The notes: generated from the sequence alone by a model not told the origin. Positions 51,939 through 60,544 are shown, counted from the stretch's first letter. The stretch: DNA of 64,000 nt from Methylobacterium sp. J-088 (GCF_022829295.1 NZ_JAKSYH010000251.1:40951-104950), one strand, 5' to 3'. A program made the numbers and translations.

Positions 51939-54011
51939 CTACTTATGCTTGGCCACCTGGGCCTTCGCCGCCTCCAGGACCTTCTCGGGGGTAAACCCGA
52001 ACTTGGTCTGGAGATCCTTGATCGGCGCCGAGGCGCCGAACGTGTGCATGCCGATGATCGCGCCCTCGGAGCCGGCATAGCGGTCCCAGCCGATCACGCT
52101 GCCCTGCTCGACCGCCACCCGCGCCTTCACGGCGGGCGGCAGAACCGATTCACGATAGGCTCGGTCCTGCCGCTCGAACAGCTCCCAGGACGGCATCGAC
52201 ACCACCCGGGCCTTCACGCCGTCCGCCGTCAGCGCCTCGTAGGCACCGACGCAGAGCTGCACCTCGGACCCGGCGCCCAGCAGGATCACGTCGGGCGTGC
52301 CCTCGCAATCGGCCAGCACGTACCCGCCCTTGGCGGTGCCCGAAGCCGCGCCGAACTTCGTGCGGTCCAGGGTCGGCAGCGGCTGGCGGGAGAGCGCCAG
52401 CACCACGGGCTGGTTCTTCGACGAAAAAATAACCCGGTAGGCCTCGGCGACCTCGTTGGCGTCGGCCGGGCGGAGAGTGATGAGCCCTGGAATGCAGCGC
52501 AGTGACAGGAGCTGTTCCACCGGCTGGTGGGTCGGCCCATCCTCGCCCACGCCGATCGAATCGTGCGTGAAGATGTGGAAGACCGGCAATTCCATCAGCG
52601 CGGCCAGTCGGATCGGCGGGCGCATGTAGTCGGCGAAGACCAGGAAGGTCGCGCCGTAGGCCCGAAGCCCCGAGAGGCCGAGGCCGTTCACGATCGAGCC
52701 CATGGCGTGCTCGCGGACGCCGAAATGCAGGTTGCGGCCGCCCGGCGAGAACGGGCCGAGTGAGCCCGCGCCATCGAAGGTCAGGTTCGACTTGTTGGAC
52801 GGCGCCAGATCCGCTGAGCCGCCGAGCAGGAACGGCACGTGCTGGGCGATGGCGTTCAGCACCTTGCCGGAGGATTCGCGGGTGGCGAGTCCCTTGGCGT
52901 CGGGCTCGAAGACCGGGATGTCCTTGTCCCAGCCCTCCGGCAGGCGGCCCTCCAGCAGAGCGTTCAGGTCTTCGGCGTGGTCGGCATCGGCCTCCTTCGC
53001 CTTGCCGAGCAGGCCCTGCCACGCAGCGTAGAGGGCCGCACCCCGCTTGCCGATGCCATTGCGGAAATTCTCCTCAACCCCATCCGGGACGAGGAACTGG
53101 GCATCCTCCGGCCAGCCATAGGCGCGCTTGGCGCCCTTCACCTCGTCCGGGCCGAGCGCGTCCGAATGGGCCTTCGGGGTACCCTGCTTGTTCGGCGCGC
53201 CGTAGCCGATCACCGACTTGACGATGATCAGCGTTGGCCGGTCGTCGGTAGCGAGGAACGCCTCGATCGAGCCGGCGAGCGCTGGTACGTCGTTGGCGTC
53301 AGCGACGCGCAGCACCTGCCAGCCATAGGCCAGGAACCGGGTCGCCACCTCTTCGCCGAAGGCGAGTTCGGTGTGACCCTCGATGGTGATGGTGTTGTCG
53401 TCGTAGATCCAGCAGAGGTTGCCGAGCCGCAGATGGCCGGCGAGCGACGCGGCCTCCGAGGCCACGCCCTCCATCAGGTCGCCGTCCGAGCAGATCGCGT
53501 AGACGTTGTAGTCGAACAGCGGCAGGCCGGGCCGGTTCAGGTGCTGGCTCAGATAACGGCTGCCCATCGCCATGCCCACTGAGTTGGCCACGCCCTGACC
53601 GAGCGGCCCGGTGGTGGTCTCGACGCCGGTGGTGAAATGGTATTCCGGATGGCCCGGCGTCCGGCTGTCGAGCTGCCGGAACTTCTTGATATCTTCCAGC
53701 GTGACTGCCGGGGCGTTGCCGCCGTCGCCTTCGGCAACGCCTGCCAGATGCAGCAGCCCGTAGAGCAGCATCGAGGCATGGCCGCAGGACAGCACGAACC
53801 GGTCGCGGTTTGGCCAGTGCGGATGCGCCGGATCGTAGCGCAGGTAGTGGTTCCACAGGGTGTAGGCGACCGGCGCCAGGCCCATGGGCGCCCCGGCATG
53901 GCCGGAATTGGCCTTCTGCACCGCGTCGATCGCGAGCGTGCGGATCGTGTTGATGCTGAGCGTGTCGATCTCAGCGAGGGCCGCCTTGGCGGGAGTGTCA
54001 GCGCCGCTCAT
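51939..54011 (-). CDS. tkt: Transketolase
   Basis: A thiamine-diphosphate enzyme of the pentose-phosphate pathway, 690 residues. It has the substrate-site GHAGAPMGLAPVAYTLW, GHPEYHFTTGVETTTGPLGQ, and the ThDP motif CSDGDLMEGVASEAASLAGH ending at NLCWIYDDNTI. The second half has HDSIGVGEDGPTHQPVEQ. Its ATG overlaps the GH15 stop by 4 nt (54008-54011), so the operon begins with GH15 and continues to pgl. It is not the Calvin-cycle type from any visible context. Confidence 0.96.
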   Translation of the reverse strand: MSGADTPAKAALAEIDTLSINTIRTLAIDAVQKANSGHAGAPMGLAPVAYTLWNHYLRYDPAHPHWPNRDRFVLSCGHASMLLYGLLHLAGVAEGDGGNAPAVTLEDIKKFRQLDSRTPGHPEYHFTTGVETTTGPLGQGVANSVGMAMGSRYLSQHLNRPGLPLFDYNVYAICSDGDLMEGVASEAASLAGHLRLGNLCWIYDDNTITIEGHTELAFGEEVATRFLAYGWQVLRVADANDVPALAGSIEAFLATDDRPTLIIVKSVIGYGAPNKQGTPKAHSDALGPDEVKGAKRAYGWPEDAQFLVPDGVEENFRNGIGKRGAALYAAWQGLLGKAKEADADHAEDLNALLEGRLPEGWDKDIPVFEPDAKGLATRESSGKVLNAIAQHVPFLLGGSADLAPSNKSNLTFDGAGSLGPFSPGGRNLHFGVREHAMGSIVNGLGLSGLRAYGATFLVFADYMRPPIRLAALMELPVFHIFTHDSIGVGEDGPTHQPVEQLLSLRCIPGLITLRPADANEVAEAYRVIFSSKNQPVVLALSRQPLPTLDRTKFGAASGTAKGGYVLADCEGTPDVILLGAGSEVQLCVGAYEALTADGVKARVVSMPSWELFERQDRAYRESVLPPAVKARVAVEQGSVIGWDRYAGSEGAIIGMHTFGASAPIKDLQTKFGFTPEKVLEAAKAQVAKHK

Positions 54012-55897
54012 GGTTTTACGTCTTCCAGTTCGCCTTGCGCATGCCGCTTGTCGGCTTCGCGCTGCCGCAGGACGGCGGGGGGAGCTCCGTTGCCCTTACC
54101 ACCCTGCCGATCCGCCGGCCCTTCGCCGCGCGTATAGCTGAGGAGCGTGTTGACCAGCGCCACATGGGTGAAGGCCTGCGGGAAGTTACCCACAAGGCGC
54201 TTGGCTTGCACGTCGTATTCCTCGCTGACGAGGCCGAGATCGGTGCAGATGCCGATCAGGCGCTCGATGATCGCCCGCGCTTCGTCCCGCCGGCCGAGAC
54301 CGATCAGGTTGTCGGCGTACCAGAAGGTACAGGGCAGGAACGCGCCTTCGTTGCCCGAGAGGCCGTCGGTGGTCTGGCCCTCGGTCTCGTAGCGCAGGAT
54401 GAAGCCGTCCCGCATCAGGCCCTTGCCGATCGCCTCGACGGTGCCGACCACCCGGGGATCGTCCTGCGGCAGGAAGCCGGTATGGGCGATCAGCAGCAGG
54501 CTCGCGTCCAGCGCCTTCGCGCCGTAGGACTGGACGAAGCTGTTGAGTTCGGGATCGAACCCCTTCTCGCAGACCTCGGCGTGAATAGCGTCTCTGACCG
54601 CACGCCAGCGCTTCGCGTGCTCCTCGGTGGCGCCCGATTCGTGCATCTCATGCATCCGCAGCGCCCGGTCGAACGCCACCCAGGCCATCACCTTCGAGTG
54701 GGTGAAGTGGCGCGGCCCGCCGCGCACCTCCCAGATCCCCTCATCGGGCTGATGCCAGGCCTTCTCCAAATGTCCGAGGATCGCGAGGCCGACGCGCAGG
54801 CCGTCTTCGCTCACCGGCAGGCCGCGGGCATGGGCTTGATAGAGCGCGTCGAACAACTCGCCGTAGACGTCGAGTTGGAACTGACCGGCAGCGGCATTGC
54901 CGATCCGCACGGGCTTCGAATTCTCGTAGCCGGGCAGCCAGTCGAGTTCGATCTCGGGGAGCAGCCGCTCGCCGCCGATGCCGTACAGAATATGCGCCTG
55001 CTCGGGGTTTCCGGCGACGGCCCGCTGGAGCCAGCCGAGCCAATCGGCGGCCTCGTCGATATAGCCGCCATCCATCAGGGCGATCAGCGTCAGCGTCGAA
55101 TCGCGCAGCCAGCAGAACCGGTAATCCCAGTTGCGCTCGCCGCCGAGCCCCTCCGGCAGGGAGGCGGTGGGCGCCGCCACGATGCCGCCGGTCGGCTCGT
55201 AGATCAGCGCCTTCAGGGTCAGAAGCGAGCGCTGCAGCATCCGATCCCAGGCGGTCCCACCGGCGGCGCGGCTCGACCAATCGCGCCAATGCCGGTCGGT
55301 GGCGTCCAGCGCCCTGCGGGGCTCGATCGCCACCGGGTCGTCTTCGTGGGAGGGGCCATAGCTTAAAACGAAGCGGTGCTTGTCGCCGGCTTGGACGGTG
55401 AATTCGGCCACGGTCGTTTGCGCATCCGAACCTTTGAGGTGAACATCGGTGCGCAGCACCACCTTGTGGGGCCCCGAGACGGCACGCAGGTCGCCGAGTT
55501 CCGAGCGGGACACCCAGGGCACCGCCGAGCCGTAATCGAACCGGACCGCCATCTCCATCCGCATGGCGACGCGGCCGTGGACGCCCTCCACAAGCCGCAC
55601 GAGGTGCGATCCGTCGCCGACCGGCATGAAATCGGTGACCAGCACCTCGCCCTGCCGGGTGATGTGCCGGGTCTCCAGCACGAGGCTGCCTGGCCGGTAG
55701 GCCCAACGGCTCTCGACATGCTCGGCCTCGGGAAAGATCTTCCAGAATCCGTGCGCCTCGGTCCCCAGCAAGCTGGTGAACAGGGCGGCCGCATCGAAGC
55801 GCGGCCAGCACAGCCAATCGACGCTACCCCGGCGGCTGATCAGCGCGGCGCTGCGGCAATCGCCGACGAGCGCGTAATCCTCGATGCGTGCAGCCAT
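54008..55897 (-). CDS. Glycoside hydrolase family 15 protein
   Basis: A 629-residue glucoamylase/trehalase-like hydrolase. The N-terminus is the family start RIEDYALVGDCRSAALISRR with GSVDWLCWPRFDAAALF. The (alpha/alpha)6 catalytic domain has GGERNWDYRFCWLRDSTLTL, QLDVYGELFDALYQA and, near the end, NLIGLGRRDEARAIIERLIG. No signal peptide, so it is cytosolic. Substrate cannot be settled from sequence; bacterial GH15 members include trehalases, and feeding glucose into the adjacent sugar-phosphate operon is plausible. I chose ATG 55897. Its stop overlaps tkt by 4 nt. Confidence 0.9.
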   Translation of the reverse strand: MAARIEDYALVGDCRSAALISRRGSVDWLCWPRFDAAALFTSLLGTEAHGFWKIFPEAEHVESRWAYRPGSLVLETRHITRQGEVLVTDFMPVGDGSHLVRLVEGVHGRVAMRMEMAVRFDYGSAVPWVSRSELGDLRAVSGPHKVVLRTDVHLKGSDAQTTVAEFTVQAGDKHRFVLSYGPSHEDDPVAIEPRRALDATDRHWRDWSSRAAGGTAWDRMLQRSLLTLKALIYEPTGGIVAAPTASLPEGLGGERNWDYRFCWLRDSTLTLIALMDGGYIDEAADWLGWLQRAVAGNPEQAHILYGIGGERLLPEIELDWLPGYENSKPVRIGNAAAGQFQLDVYGELFDALYQAHARGLPVSEDGLRVGLAILGHLEKAWHQPDEGIWEVRGGPRHFTHSKVMAWVAFDRALRMHEMHESGATEEHAKRWRAVRDAIHAEVCEKGFDPELNSFVQSYGAKALDASLLLIAHTGFLPQDDPRVVGTVEAIGKGLMRDGFILRYETEGQTTDGLSGNEGAFLPCTFWYADNLIGLGRRDEARAIIERLIGICTDLGLVSEEYDVQAKRLVGNFPQAFTHVALVNTLLSYTRGEGPADRQGGKGNGAPPAVLRQREADKRHAQGELEDVKP

Positions 55898-56023
55898 TCG
55901 GCCCCGGCTCCAGCCAGCGGCCGGAAACCCAGACCGTCTGCCGCAACGCACCTAGAACAGCGGCCCCACAGATCCAGAGGTCTGTTCAGTCGAGTTTGGA
56001 GACGCCGGGTCCGCACCAGCCTC

Positions 56024-56692
56024 TCAGCGCAGGCATTCGGCCACCGCCAGCGAGACGGAACCCCGGACCACCGCGGCGCCATTGCGCATGAGCTCGGCGG
56101 CGTCGCCGATGACACGGGTGGCCGGTGCCAGGGTATCGGTCACCGATTCGGTCACTGCATCGGCGACCGCATCTGCGAACGGCAGGGCTTGCCCCGGGAT
56201 TGCGTCGCGTCCGGCTACATCCGCGGCCTCAGCGTGGGCGGCGGCGAACGGATCGGTGCCGCGCAGGGGCGTCTCCGGGCACCGGCGTCCCGGGCAGGGG
56301 CGCCGGTTCGCGGCGAGACGCGGCGCCGGACGGACCACGGCGGCGACGTGGGGCTGCGGACCAGCCACCTTCGACGCCGAATCGCTGATCGGAAACGCTT
56401 CGGCGAAGGCCAGGGTCGCGGGGAGGCGGCCCGGCGCGGCGGCAATGGTGGGCACCGGCGCGAACGACGTCCCGGTGGCCGCAGACGCGACCGGCGCGAG
56501 GAATTCCGTGGTGAGCGGATCGGACAGGGCGCGTTCCGCCAGCGCCGCAGGGTTCGGATCCGAGGACGGGCAGTAGAACGATGCCACGCCGAGAAGGGCG
56601 ATCACCGCCAAGGTCGGCAGGAACGGCATCGTGACGCGGGCTGCGCCAGCCTCCGTGAGAGCGGGCTGATCTGGCCTGCGCATCCGAATCAC
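56024..56692 (-). CDS. Membrane-anchored hypothetical protein (222 aa)
   Basis: GTG 56692 has a GAGG ribosome binding site 6 nt upstream; ATG 56683 is another option. Basic N-terminus, one hydrophobic segment (LPTLAVIALLGVASFYC), then a Pro/Ala/Val-rich region without clear fold and a more helical end (ADAVTESVTDTLAPATRVIG). It looks like a signal-anchored periplasmic protein. No family is recognised. It is divergent from nasT and 126 nt downstream of the GH15 gene's start region. Confidence 0.55.
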   Translation of the reverse strand: MIRMRRPDQPALTEAGAARVTMPFLPTLAVIALLGVASFYCPSSDPNPAALAERALSDPLTTEFLAPVASAATGTSFAPVPTIAAAPGRLPATLAFAEAFPISDSASKVAGPQPHVAAVVRPAPRLAANRRPCPGRRCPETPLRGTDPFAAAHAEAADVAGRDAIPGQALPFADAVADAVTESVTDTLAPATRVIGDAAELMRNGAAVVRGSVSLAVAECLR

Positions 56693-56835
56693 CGATCACC
56701 TCGTCCGCTCCGACACATCCAGGGAGCCCCCGCATTGCGGCGGAAGCTAGACCATTTCTTTTCGCGGGCGTTGCAGGCCAGTGCAGATCGGCGGGGGATG
56801 ACGCGGGATCCCGCTTTTCCATAGGATCGGGCAGG

Positions 56836-56851
56836 GGGCATACACCTTGCT
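56836..56851 (+). promoter_or_regulatory. Sigma-54-like promoter before nasT
   Basis: GG (56837-56838) and GC (56849-56850) are 10 nt apart and the -12 part TTGCT is exact; the -24 part GGGCATA differs from TGGCACG at three positions. The predicted start point (about 56862) is next to the nasT hairpin. A moderate motif match only. Confidence 0.4.
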
Positions 56852-56862
56852 TGCCTGGGTGG

Positions 56863-56895
56863 GCCCGGTTCGGGCCAACCTGCCCCGAACCGGGC
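56863..56895 (+). other. 12-bp hairpin directly before the nasT start codon
   Basis: A perfect 12-bp inverted repeat (GCCCGGTTCGGG / CCCGAACCGGGC) with a 9-nt loop ends 4 nt before ATG 56900, covering where the ribosome binding site should be. It may restrict translation or act in a regulatory switch. Confidence 0.7.
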
Positions 56896-56899
56896 TCCG

Positions 56900-57487
56900 A
56901 TGACCGAAACAAGCCTAACCGTCGCCGTGATCGACCCGAGCCGCGCCCGCGCGGCGATTCTGGAGGAGGGCTTGCGCGCGGCTGGCGTCGGCCGCGTGGT
57001 CGTCATCCCCGACACCGCCGACCTGATGGAGCGTGTGACCGCCCTCAAGCCCGACGTGGTGGTGATCCATCTGGAGAGCCCGAGCCGGGACATTCTGGAG
57101 CAGATGTCGGGGGTGTCGCGGCAGGTCGAGCGGCCGGTGGCGATGTTCGTCGACCGCTCGGACACGACCATGATGCAGGCCGCCGTCGATGCCGGGATCT
57201 CGGCCTACGTGGTCGACGGGCTGCGGGCCGAGCGGATCAAGTCGATCCTCGACATCGCGATCCTGCGCTTCAACGCCTTCGCCCGGCTTCAGCGGGAGCT
57301 CACCGAGGCGCGGGGCGAACTCGCCGACCGCAAGCTGATCGAACGCGCCAAGGGCATCCTGATGAGCATGAAGGGTCTCACGGAGGACGAGGCCTACAAG
57401 CAGCTGCGTCGCAAAGCCATGAACGAGAAGCGCAAGATCGCCGACATCGCCCGCGCGATCGTCACCACCGCGGACCTGCTCGGATGA
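56900..57487 (+). CDS. nasT: NasT-like ANTAR-domain antitermination regulator
   Basis: A 195-residue response-regulator-like protein. Residues 1-125 form a receiver fold (VAVIDPSRARAAILEEGLRA; PDVVVIHLESPSRDILEQM). The C-terminal ANTAR domain, KLIERAKGILMSMKGLTEDE followed by AYKQLRRKAMNEKRKIADIA, binds RNA hairpins and prevents termination. By family knowledge, NasS holds NasT inactive until nitrate or nitrite is present. Its stop overlaps the nasS-like start by 4 nt. A leader with ANTAR-type hairpins and a terminator lies at 59115-59211, before the reductase operon. A sigma-54-like element and a hairpin precede the gene. Confidence 0.93.
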   Translation: MTETSLTVAVIDPSRARAAILEEGLRAAGVGRVVVIPDTADLMERVTALKPDVVVIHLESPSRDILEQMSGVSRQVERPVAMFVDRSDTTMMQAAVDAGISAYVVDGLRAERIKSILDIAILRFNAFARLQRELTEARGELADRKLIERAKGILMSMKGLTEDEAYKQLRRKAMNEKRKIADIARAIVTTADLLG

Positions 57488-58485
57488 GGCTCCAACTTGG
57501 CTACGTCCCGCTCTGCGATGCCGCGCCGCTGATCGTGGCGCACGAACTGGGCTTCGCCCGGACCGAGGGCCTCGAACTCGACCTCACCGCCGAGCCCTCC
57601 TGGGCAACGTTGCGCGACCGCTTGGCGTTGGGCCATCTCGACGGCGCCCATATGCTGGCACCGCTGGCGCTGGCGAGCCGGCTTGGCCTGTCTGGGCCAC
57701 CCTCGGAGCTGATCGTGCCGATGCAGCTCAGCGTCAATGGCAACGCGATCACCCTTGCGCGGAGCCTCTGGGACGCGATGGCCCCGGAATGCGAGGAACC
57801 CGCCGAGATCGCCCGCGCCTTCGCCCACGTCGCCGAAGAACGGCGCGCGGCGGGCCGGCCGCTGACGCTGGGTACCGTCCACCCATTCTCGTGCCACAGC
57901 TATCAGTTGCGGCTGTTCGCCGAGGCTGGCGGCCTCGATCCGGCGGCGTTCCGCACAGTCGTGGTGCCGCCCCAGTACACCGTCGAGACCCTGGCGCGGG
58001 GCCTCGTGGACGGCTTCTGTGCGGGCGCCCCGTGGAACGACGTGGCGGCCGCCGCAGGCCACGGGCGCATCGCGGTGCTCGGCAGCGCCCTGGCGCCGGA
58101 TGCCCCCGAGAAGGTGCTCGCCGTCTCCGAACGTCTCGATGGCACGATCCTGCCGCTGGTTCGCGCGGTGGCGCGGGCCGGGCGATGGTGTGCCGATCCC
58201 CAAAACCGTGGAGAGCTGATCAACCGCCTCGCCCGCCGGCCCTACCTCGATCTCGACCCGACCATCATCGCCCGCACATTCGCGGACGGATCGGCCGATT
58301 CGCCCGTTGCCGGTGCTGGGCCGACGTTCGGCGCCGCGATTCAGGAGGCGCGGCCGGCGGATGCGGGGTGGCTTCTTGCGCAGATGCAGGCCGCGCGTCA
58401 GATCGCGGATCGGACCGCCCTCGAAGACGCGATCCAGACCATCTACAGGCCGGATCTCTACCGTGCCGCGACAGCGGAACTTTAG
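57484..58485 (+). CDS. nasS: NasS-like nitrate/nitrite sensor (NrtA/CmpA family)
   Basis: A 333-residue protein of the NrtA/SsuA-type periplasmic-binding fold: MRLQLGYVPLCDAAPLIVAH, GLELDLTAEPSWATLRDRLA, PLTLGTVHPFSCHSYQLRLF and VDGFCAGAPWNDVAA. It has no signal peptide, which fits NasS, the cytoplasmic nitrate sensor that sequesters NasT, rather than a transporter subunit. The start ATG 57484 overlaps nasT (ATGA), so the partners are made together. No permease or ATPase gene follows. Confidence 0.88.
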   Translation: MRLQLGYVPLCDAAPLIVAHELGFARTEGLELDLTAEPSWATLRDRLALGHLDGAHMLAPLALASRLGLSGPPSELIVPMQLSVNGNAITLARSLWDAMAPECEEPAEIARAFAHVAEERRAAGRPLTLGTVHPFSCHSYQLRLFAEAGGLDPAAFRTVVVPPQYTVETLARGLVDGFCAGAPWNDVAAAAGHGRIAVLGSALAPDAPEKVLAVSERLDGTILPLVRAVARAGRWCADPQNRGELINRLARRPYLDLDPTIIARTFADGSADSPVAGAGPTFGAAIQEARPADAGWLLAQMQAARQIADRTALEDAIQTIYRPDLYRAATAEL

Positions 58486-58629
58486 CCGAGCGACAGCCCG
58501 CCGCTTTCGTCGCCAATAAGTGCCGCCGCGCCGGGAAAGTTCGGAACGTCGGACAGCGTGGCCCGTTGTGTCTGCGCCATGCCCGGATGCCGCAAACTCG
58601 ATACTAGCTCTTATTCGTCGCATCCTCGG

Positions 58630-58791
58630 ATGCGCGATGAGCTTCGTCGTCACATCTATCGGGGCGGCAGGCCTCCCCGGGCGAACAACGACAATCGGCG
58701 CGCCGGCATGAATCGCGGATGGTATTGGGCCCTCATGATCGGGGCGATGCCGACCATTGGCCTGCTGGCCGTCCTGTCGGTGCTCATCTGA
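58630..58791 (+). CDS. Possible 53-aa tail-anchored membrane protein
   Basis: ATG 58630 opens a 53-codon frame. The first half is basic (MRDELRRHIYRGGRPPRANN) and the last 27 residues are hydrophobic (MNRGWYWALMIGAMPTIGLL and a few more), a tail-anchor layout. ATG 58708 would give only the membrane segment. No family recognised and the gene could be spurious. Confidence 0.35.
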   Translation: MRDELRRHIYRGGRPPRANNDNRRAGMNRGWYWALMIGAMPTIGLLAVLSVLI

Positions 58792-59087
58792 CGGTCGGAC
58801 CGGTCCGAAATCGCCCTTTGCTCGACGACATTCTGCGCACCCGCGACTGCCCAACGGCAGTGCGTTCCGGCCAATTTTATCCCACACCTCATACTGACCG
58901 CAACGCGGTGGCGCACGTTCGGTAGCATTGGCCCAATTGTAGCCCGTGCTGTCGGCGTTGCGCCTGATCATTTGACCGCCAGCGCCCGATTTTTGTACAG
59001 CGTACGTCGCGCGCCAAGACCCATTGCGTTCCGCAACCCGACTGCTCGTCAGATGCCCGTAGCGGCGCATCGAGCCGATCGTCGATC

Positions 59088-59103
59088 TGGCACAAAAGCT
59101 GCT
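59088..59103 (+). promoter_or_regulatory. Sigma-54 promoter of the nitrite-reductase operon
   Basis: TGGCACAAAAGCTGCT matches the -24/-12 consensus (TGGCACG-N4-TTGCW) at the -24 part and in TGCT, with GG and GC exactly 10 nt apart. The start point should be about 59113, at the edge of the first leader hairpin (59115). Sigma-54 use fits NtrC-type nitrogen control. Confidence 0.65.
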
Positions 59104-59114
59104 TCACATCAGAC

Positions 59115-59211
59115 GTCCGTCAACGGCGACGGGCAGCGCCGTCAGCGAGGCCGCTGATCCGGTCCTCCTGAGGCTCGAAGCCCGCTGGGAGATCACCGGC
59201 AGCGGCTTTTT
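59115..59211 (+). ncRNA. ANTAR-type leader RNA with terminator, target of NasT
   Basis: Hairpin P1: stem GTCCGTC / GACGGGC (59115-59121, 59128-59134) with hexaloop AACGGC, which has A at position 1 and G at 4, the ANTAR-target pattern. After 7 nt, P2: stem TCAGC / GCTGA (59142-59146, 59153-59157) with a 6-nt loop GAGGCC; here position 1 is G, so it deviates. A terminator hairpin follows at 59178-59208. P2 strands can also pair with both terminator arms: GCCGCTG (59150-59156) is complementary to CAGCGGC (59200-59206), and CAGCG-A-GGC (59143-59151) to GCCCGCTG (59180-59187). This gives mutually exclusive on/off folds. The leader ends about 50 nt before the reductase start. Confidence 0.7.
59178..59211 (+). 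terminator. Attenuator terminator in the nitrite-reductase leader
   Basis: Stem arms AAGCC(C)GCTG (59178-59187, one bulged C) and CAGCGGCTT (59200-59208), 12-nt loop, ending in a run of five T (59207-59211). It lies 54 nt before the downstream ATG, inside the operon leader rather than after a gene, so it is an attenuator. Confidence 0.75.
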
Positions 59212-59264
59212 CGTGGGCGGTCCGCCAACGACCCTGCAATCGAGGTTCCAGACGCGATCGAGCG

Positions 59265-60533
59265 ATGGCGACATCTCCTAGCGAACCACGCATACACGAT
59301 GCGCGCGCCGAGACCGGCTTGCCGCGCGAGAGACTGGTCGTAATCGGCAACGGCATGGCCTCGCTGCGCTTCCTGGAGCGCTTGACCGAGGGATGTCCCG
59401 GCCGGTTCGACGTAACCTGCGTCGGGGCCGAACCTCAGGCTGCCTATAACCGGGTCCTGCTTTCCTCGCTGCTTGGCGGCGAGGTCGACGAGGCGGCCTG
59501 CGCATTCCGCGGACTCGATTGGTACGCGGCTCACGGGATTCGCCTGATCACCGGCGCGCCCGTCACGCAGATCGACCGGGAGAACGGGCTGGTCGTCGTG
59601 GGCGAGACTCACGTCCTGCCCTTCGACAAGCTCGTCCTTGCGGTTGGGTCCCTGCCGATCCGCCTGCCGAAGCCCGGCATGGATCTCCCCGGAATCATCA
59701 CGTTTCGCGACCTCGCCGACGTCGCAGCGATCCGCAGAGCAGCGGTGCAGCATGCCCGCGCGATCGTCATCGGCGGCGGCCTGCTGGGCCTCGAAGCCGC
59801 GGTCGGCCTCGCGCGTCTCGGCGTCGGCACGACCCTGCTTCACGTCATGGACCGGCTGATGGAACGCCAGCTCGATCACCACGCCGCCGGGCTGGTGAAG
59901 CGCGCCATGGAGTCCCGCGGCGTGCGGGTCATACTCCAGGCCGATACCGCTCGGGTCGAGGGCGACAATCGGGTCGAGCGCCTTATCCTGGCAGACGGCA
60001 CCGTCCTCCCGGCCGATCTCGTGGTGATGTCGGTGGGCGTGCGTCCCTCGATGGCGCTGGCGCAGGCCGCCGGGCTCGCGACCGGCCGCGGCATCACGGT
60101 CGATGACCGGATGACCACCTCCGATGCGCGCATCTTCGCCCTCGGCGAGTGCGCCGAGCATCGCGGTATGGTCTACGGCCTCGTCGAGCCCGCCTACGAG
60201 CACGCCGACACGCTGGCCCGCCACCTCGCCGGCCAGCCGGCCGAGTACCGGGGCACGGCCCTGTCCACGAGCCTCAAGGTGTCCGGCCTGCCGGTCTTCT
60301 CGGCCGGGATCGTGGATACGCCGGACGATGCCGAGGCGATCGTGCTCTCGGATCCCGGCGCAGGACTCTACCGCAAGTTGCTGGTGCGGGAGGGCAAGCT
60401 GATCGGCGCCGTGTTCGTGGGCGACATCGCGGAGCAGGCGGCCTGCAAGCGCCTGATCCGCACGGGTGATCCGATCGAAAACGTGGACGACTTGATGTTC
60501 GGGTGCCCCGCGCCCGAGCCGCTGGCCGCTTAG
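59265..60533 (+). CDS. FAD-dependent NAD(P)H oxidoreductase (NirB N-terminal-like)
   Basis: A 422-residue flavoprotein resembling the FAD domain of assimilatory nitrite reductase NirB and rubredoxin reductases. It has the FAD-binding start RLVVIGNGMASLRFLERLTE, AYNRVLLSSLLGGEVDEAAC, the NAD(P)-binding AIVIGGGLLGLEAAVGLARL and the FAD-ribityl region DARIFALGECAEHRG. It stops before the [2Fe-2S]/siroheme parts of full NirB, so it is a stand-alone reductase. It probably supplies electrons for the nitrite reductase encoded 11 nt after its stop; that transfer is inferred from context. Confidence 0.9.
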   Translation: MATSPSEPRIHDARAETGLPRERLVVIGNGMASLRFLERLTEGCPGRFDVTCVGAEPQAAYNRVLLSSLLGGEVDEAACAFRGLDWYAAHGIRLITGAPVTQIDRENGLVVVGETHVLPFDKLVLAVGSLPIRLPKPGMDLPGIITFRDLADVAAIRRAAVQHARAIVIGGGLLGLEAAVGLARLGVGTTLLHVMDRLMERQLDHHAAGLVKRAMESRGVRVILQADTARVEGDNRVERLILADGTVLPADLVVMSVGVRPSMALAQAAGLATGRGITVDDRMTTSDARIFALGECAEHRGMVYGLVEPAYEHADTLARHLAGQPAEYRGTALSTSLKVSGLPVFSAGIVDTPDDAEAIVLSDPGAGLYRKLLVREGKLIGAVFVGDIAEQAACKRLIRTGDPIENVDDLMFGCPAPEPLAA

Positions 60534-60544
60534 GGAGGCACGGG

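Larger units (their letters stand above)
58486..59264. other. nasS-reductase intergenic region
   Basis: About 780 bp. It contains a possible small membrane protein (58630-58791), an AT-richer part around 58800-58900, a sigma-54-type promoter (59088-59103) and the regulatory leader with terminator (59115-59211). No clear NtrC site was identified. The rest holds nothing I can assign. Confidence 0.6.

Noticed and set aside
59147..59152. Claim of a fully canonical second ANTAR loop
   Set aside because: The loop GAGGCC starts with G and its ends can pair to leave a tetraloop, so only P1 is called canonical.
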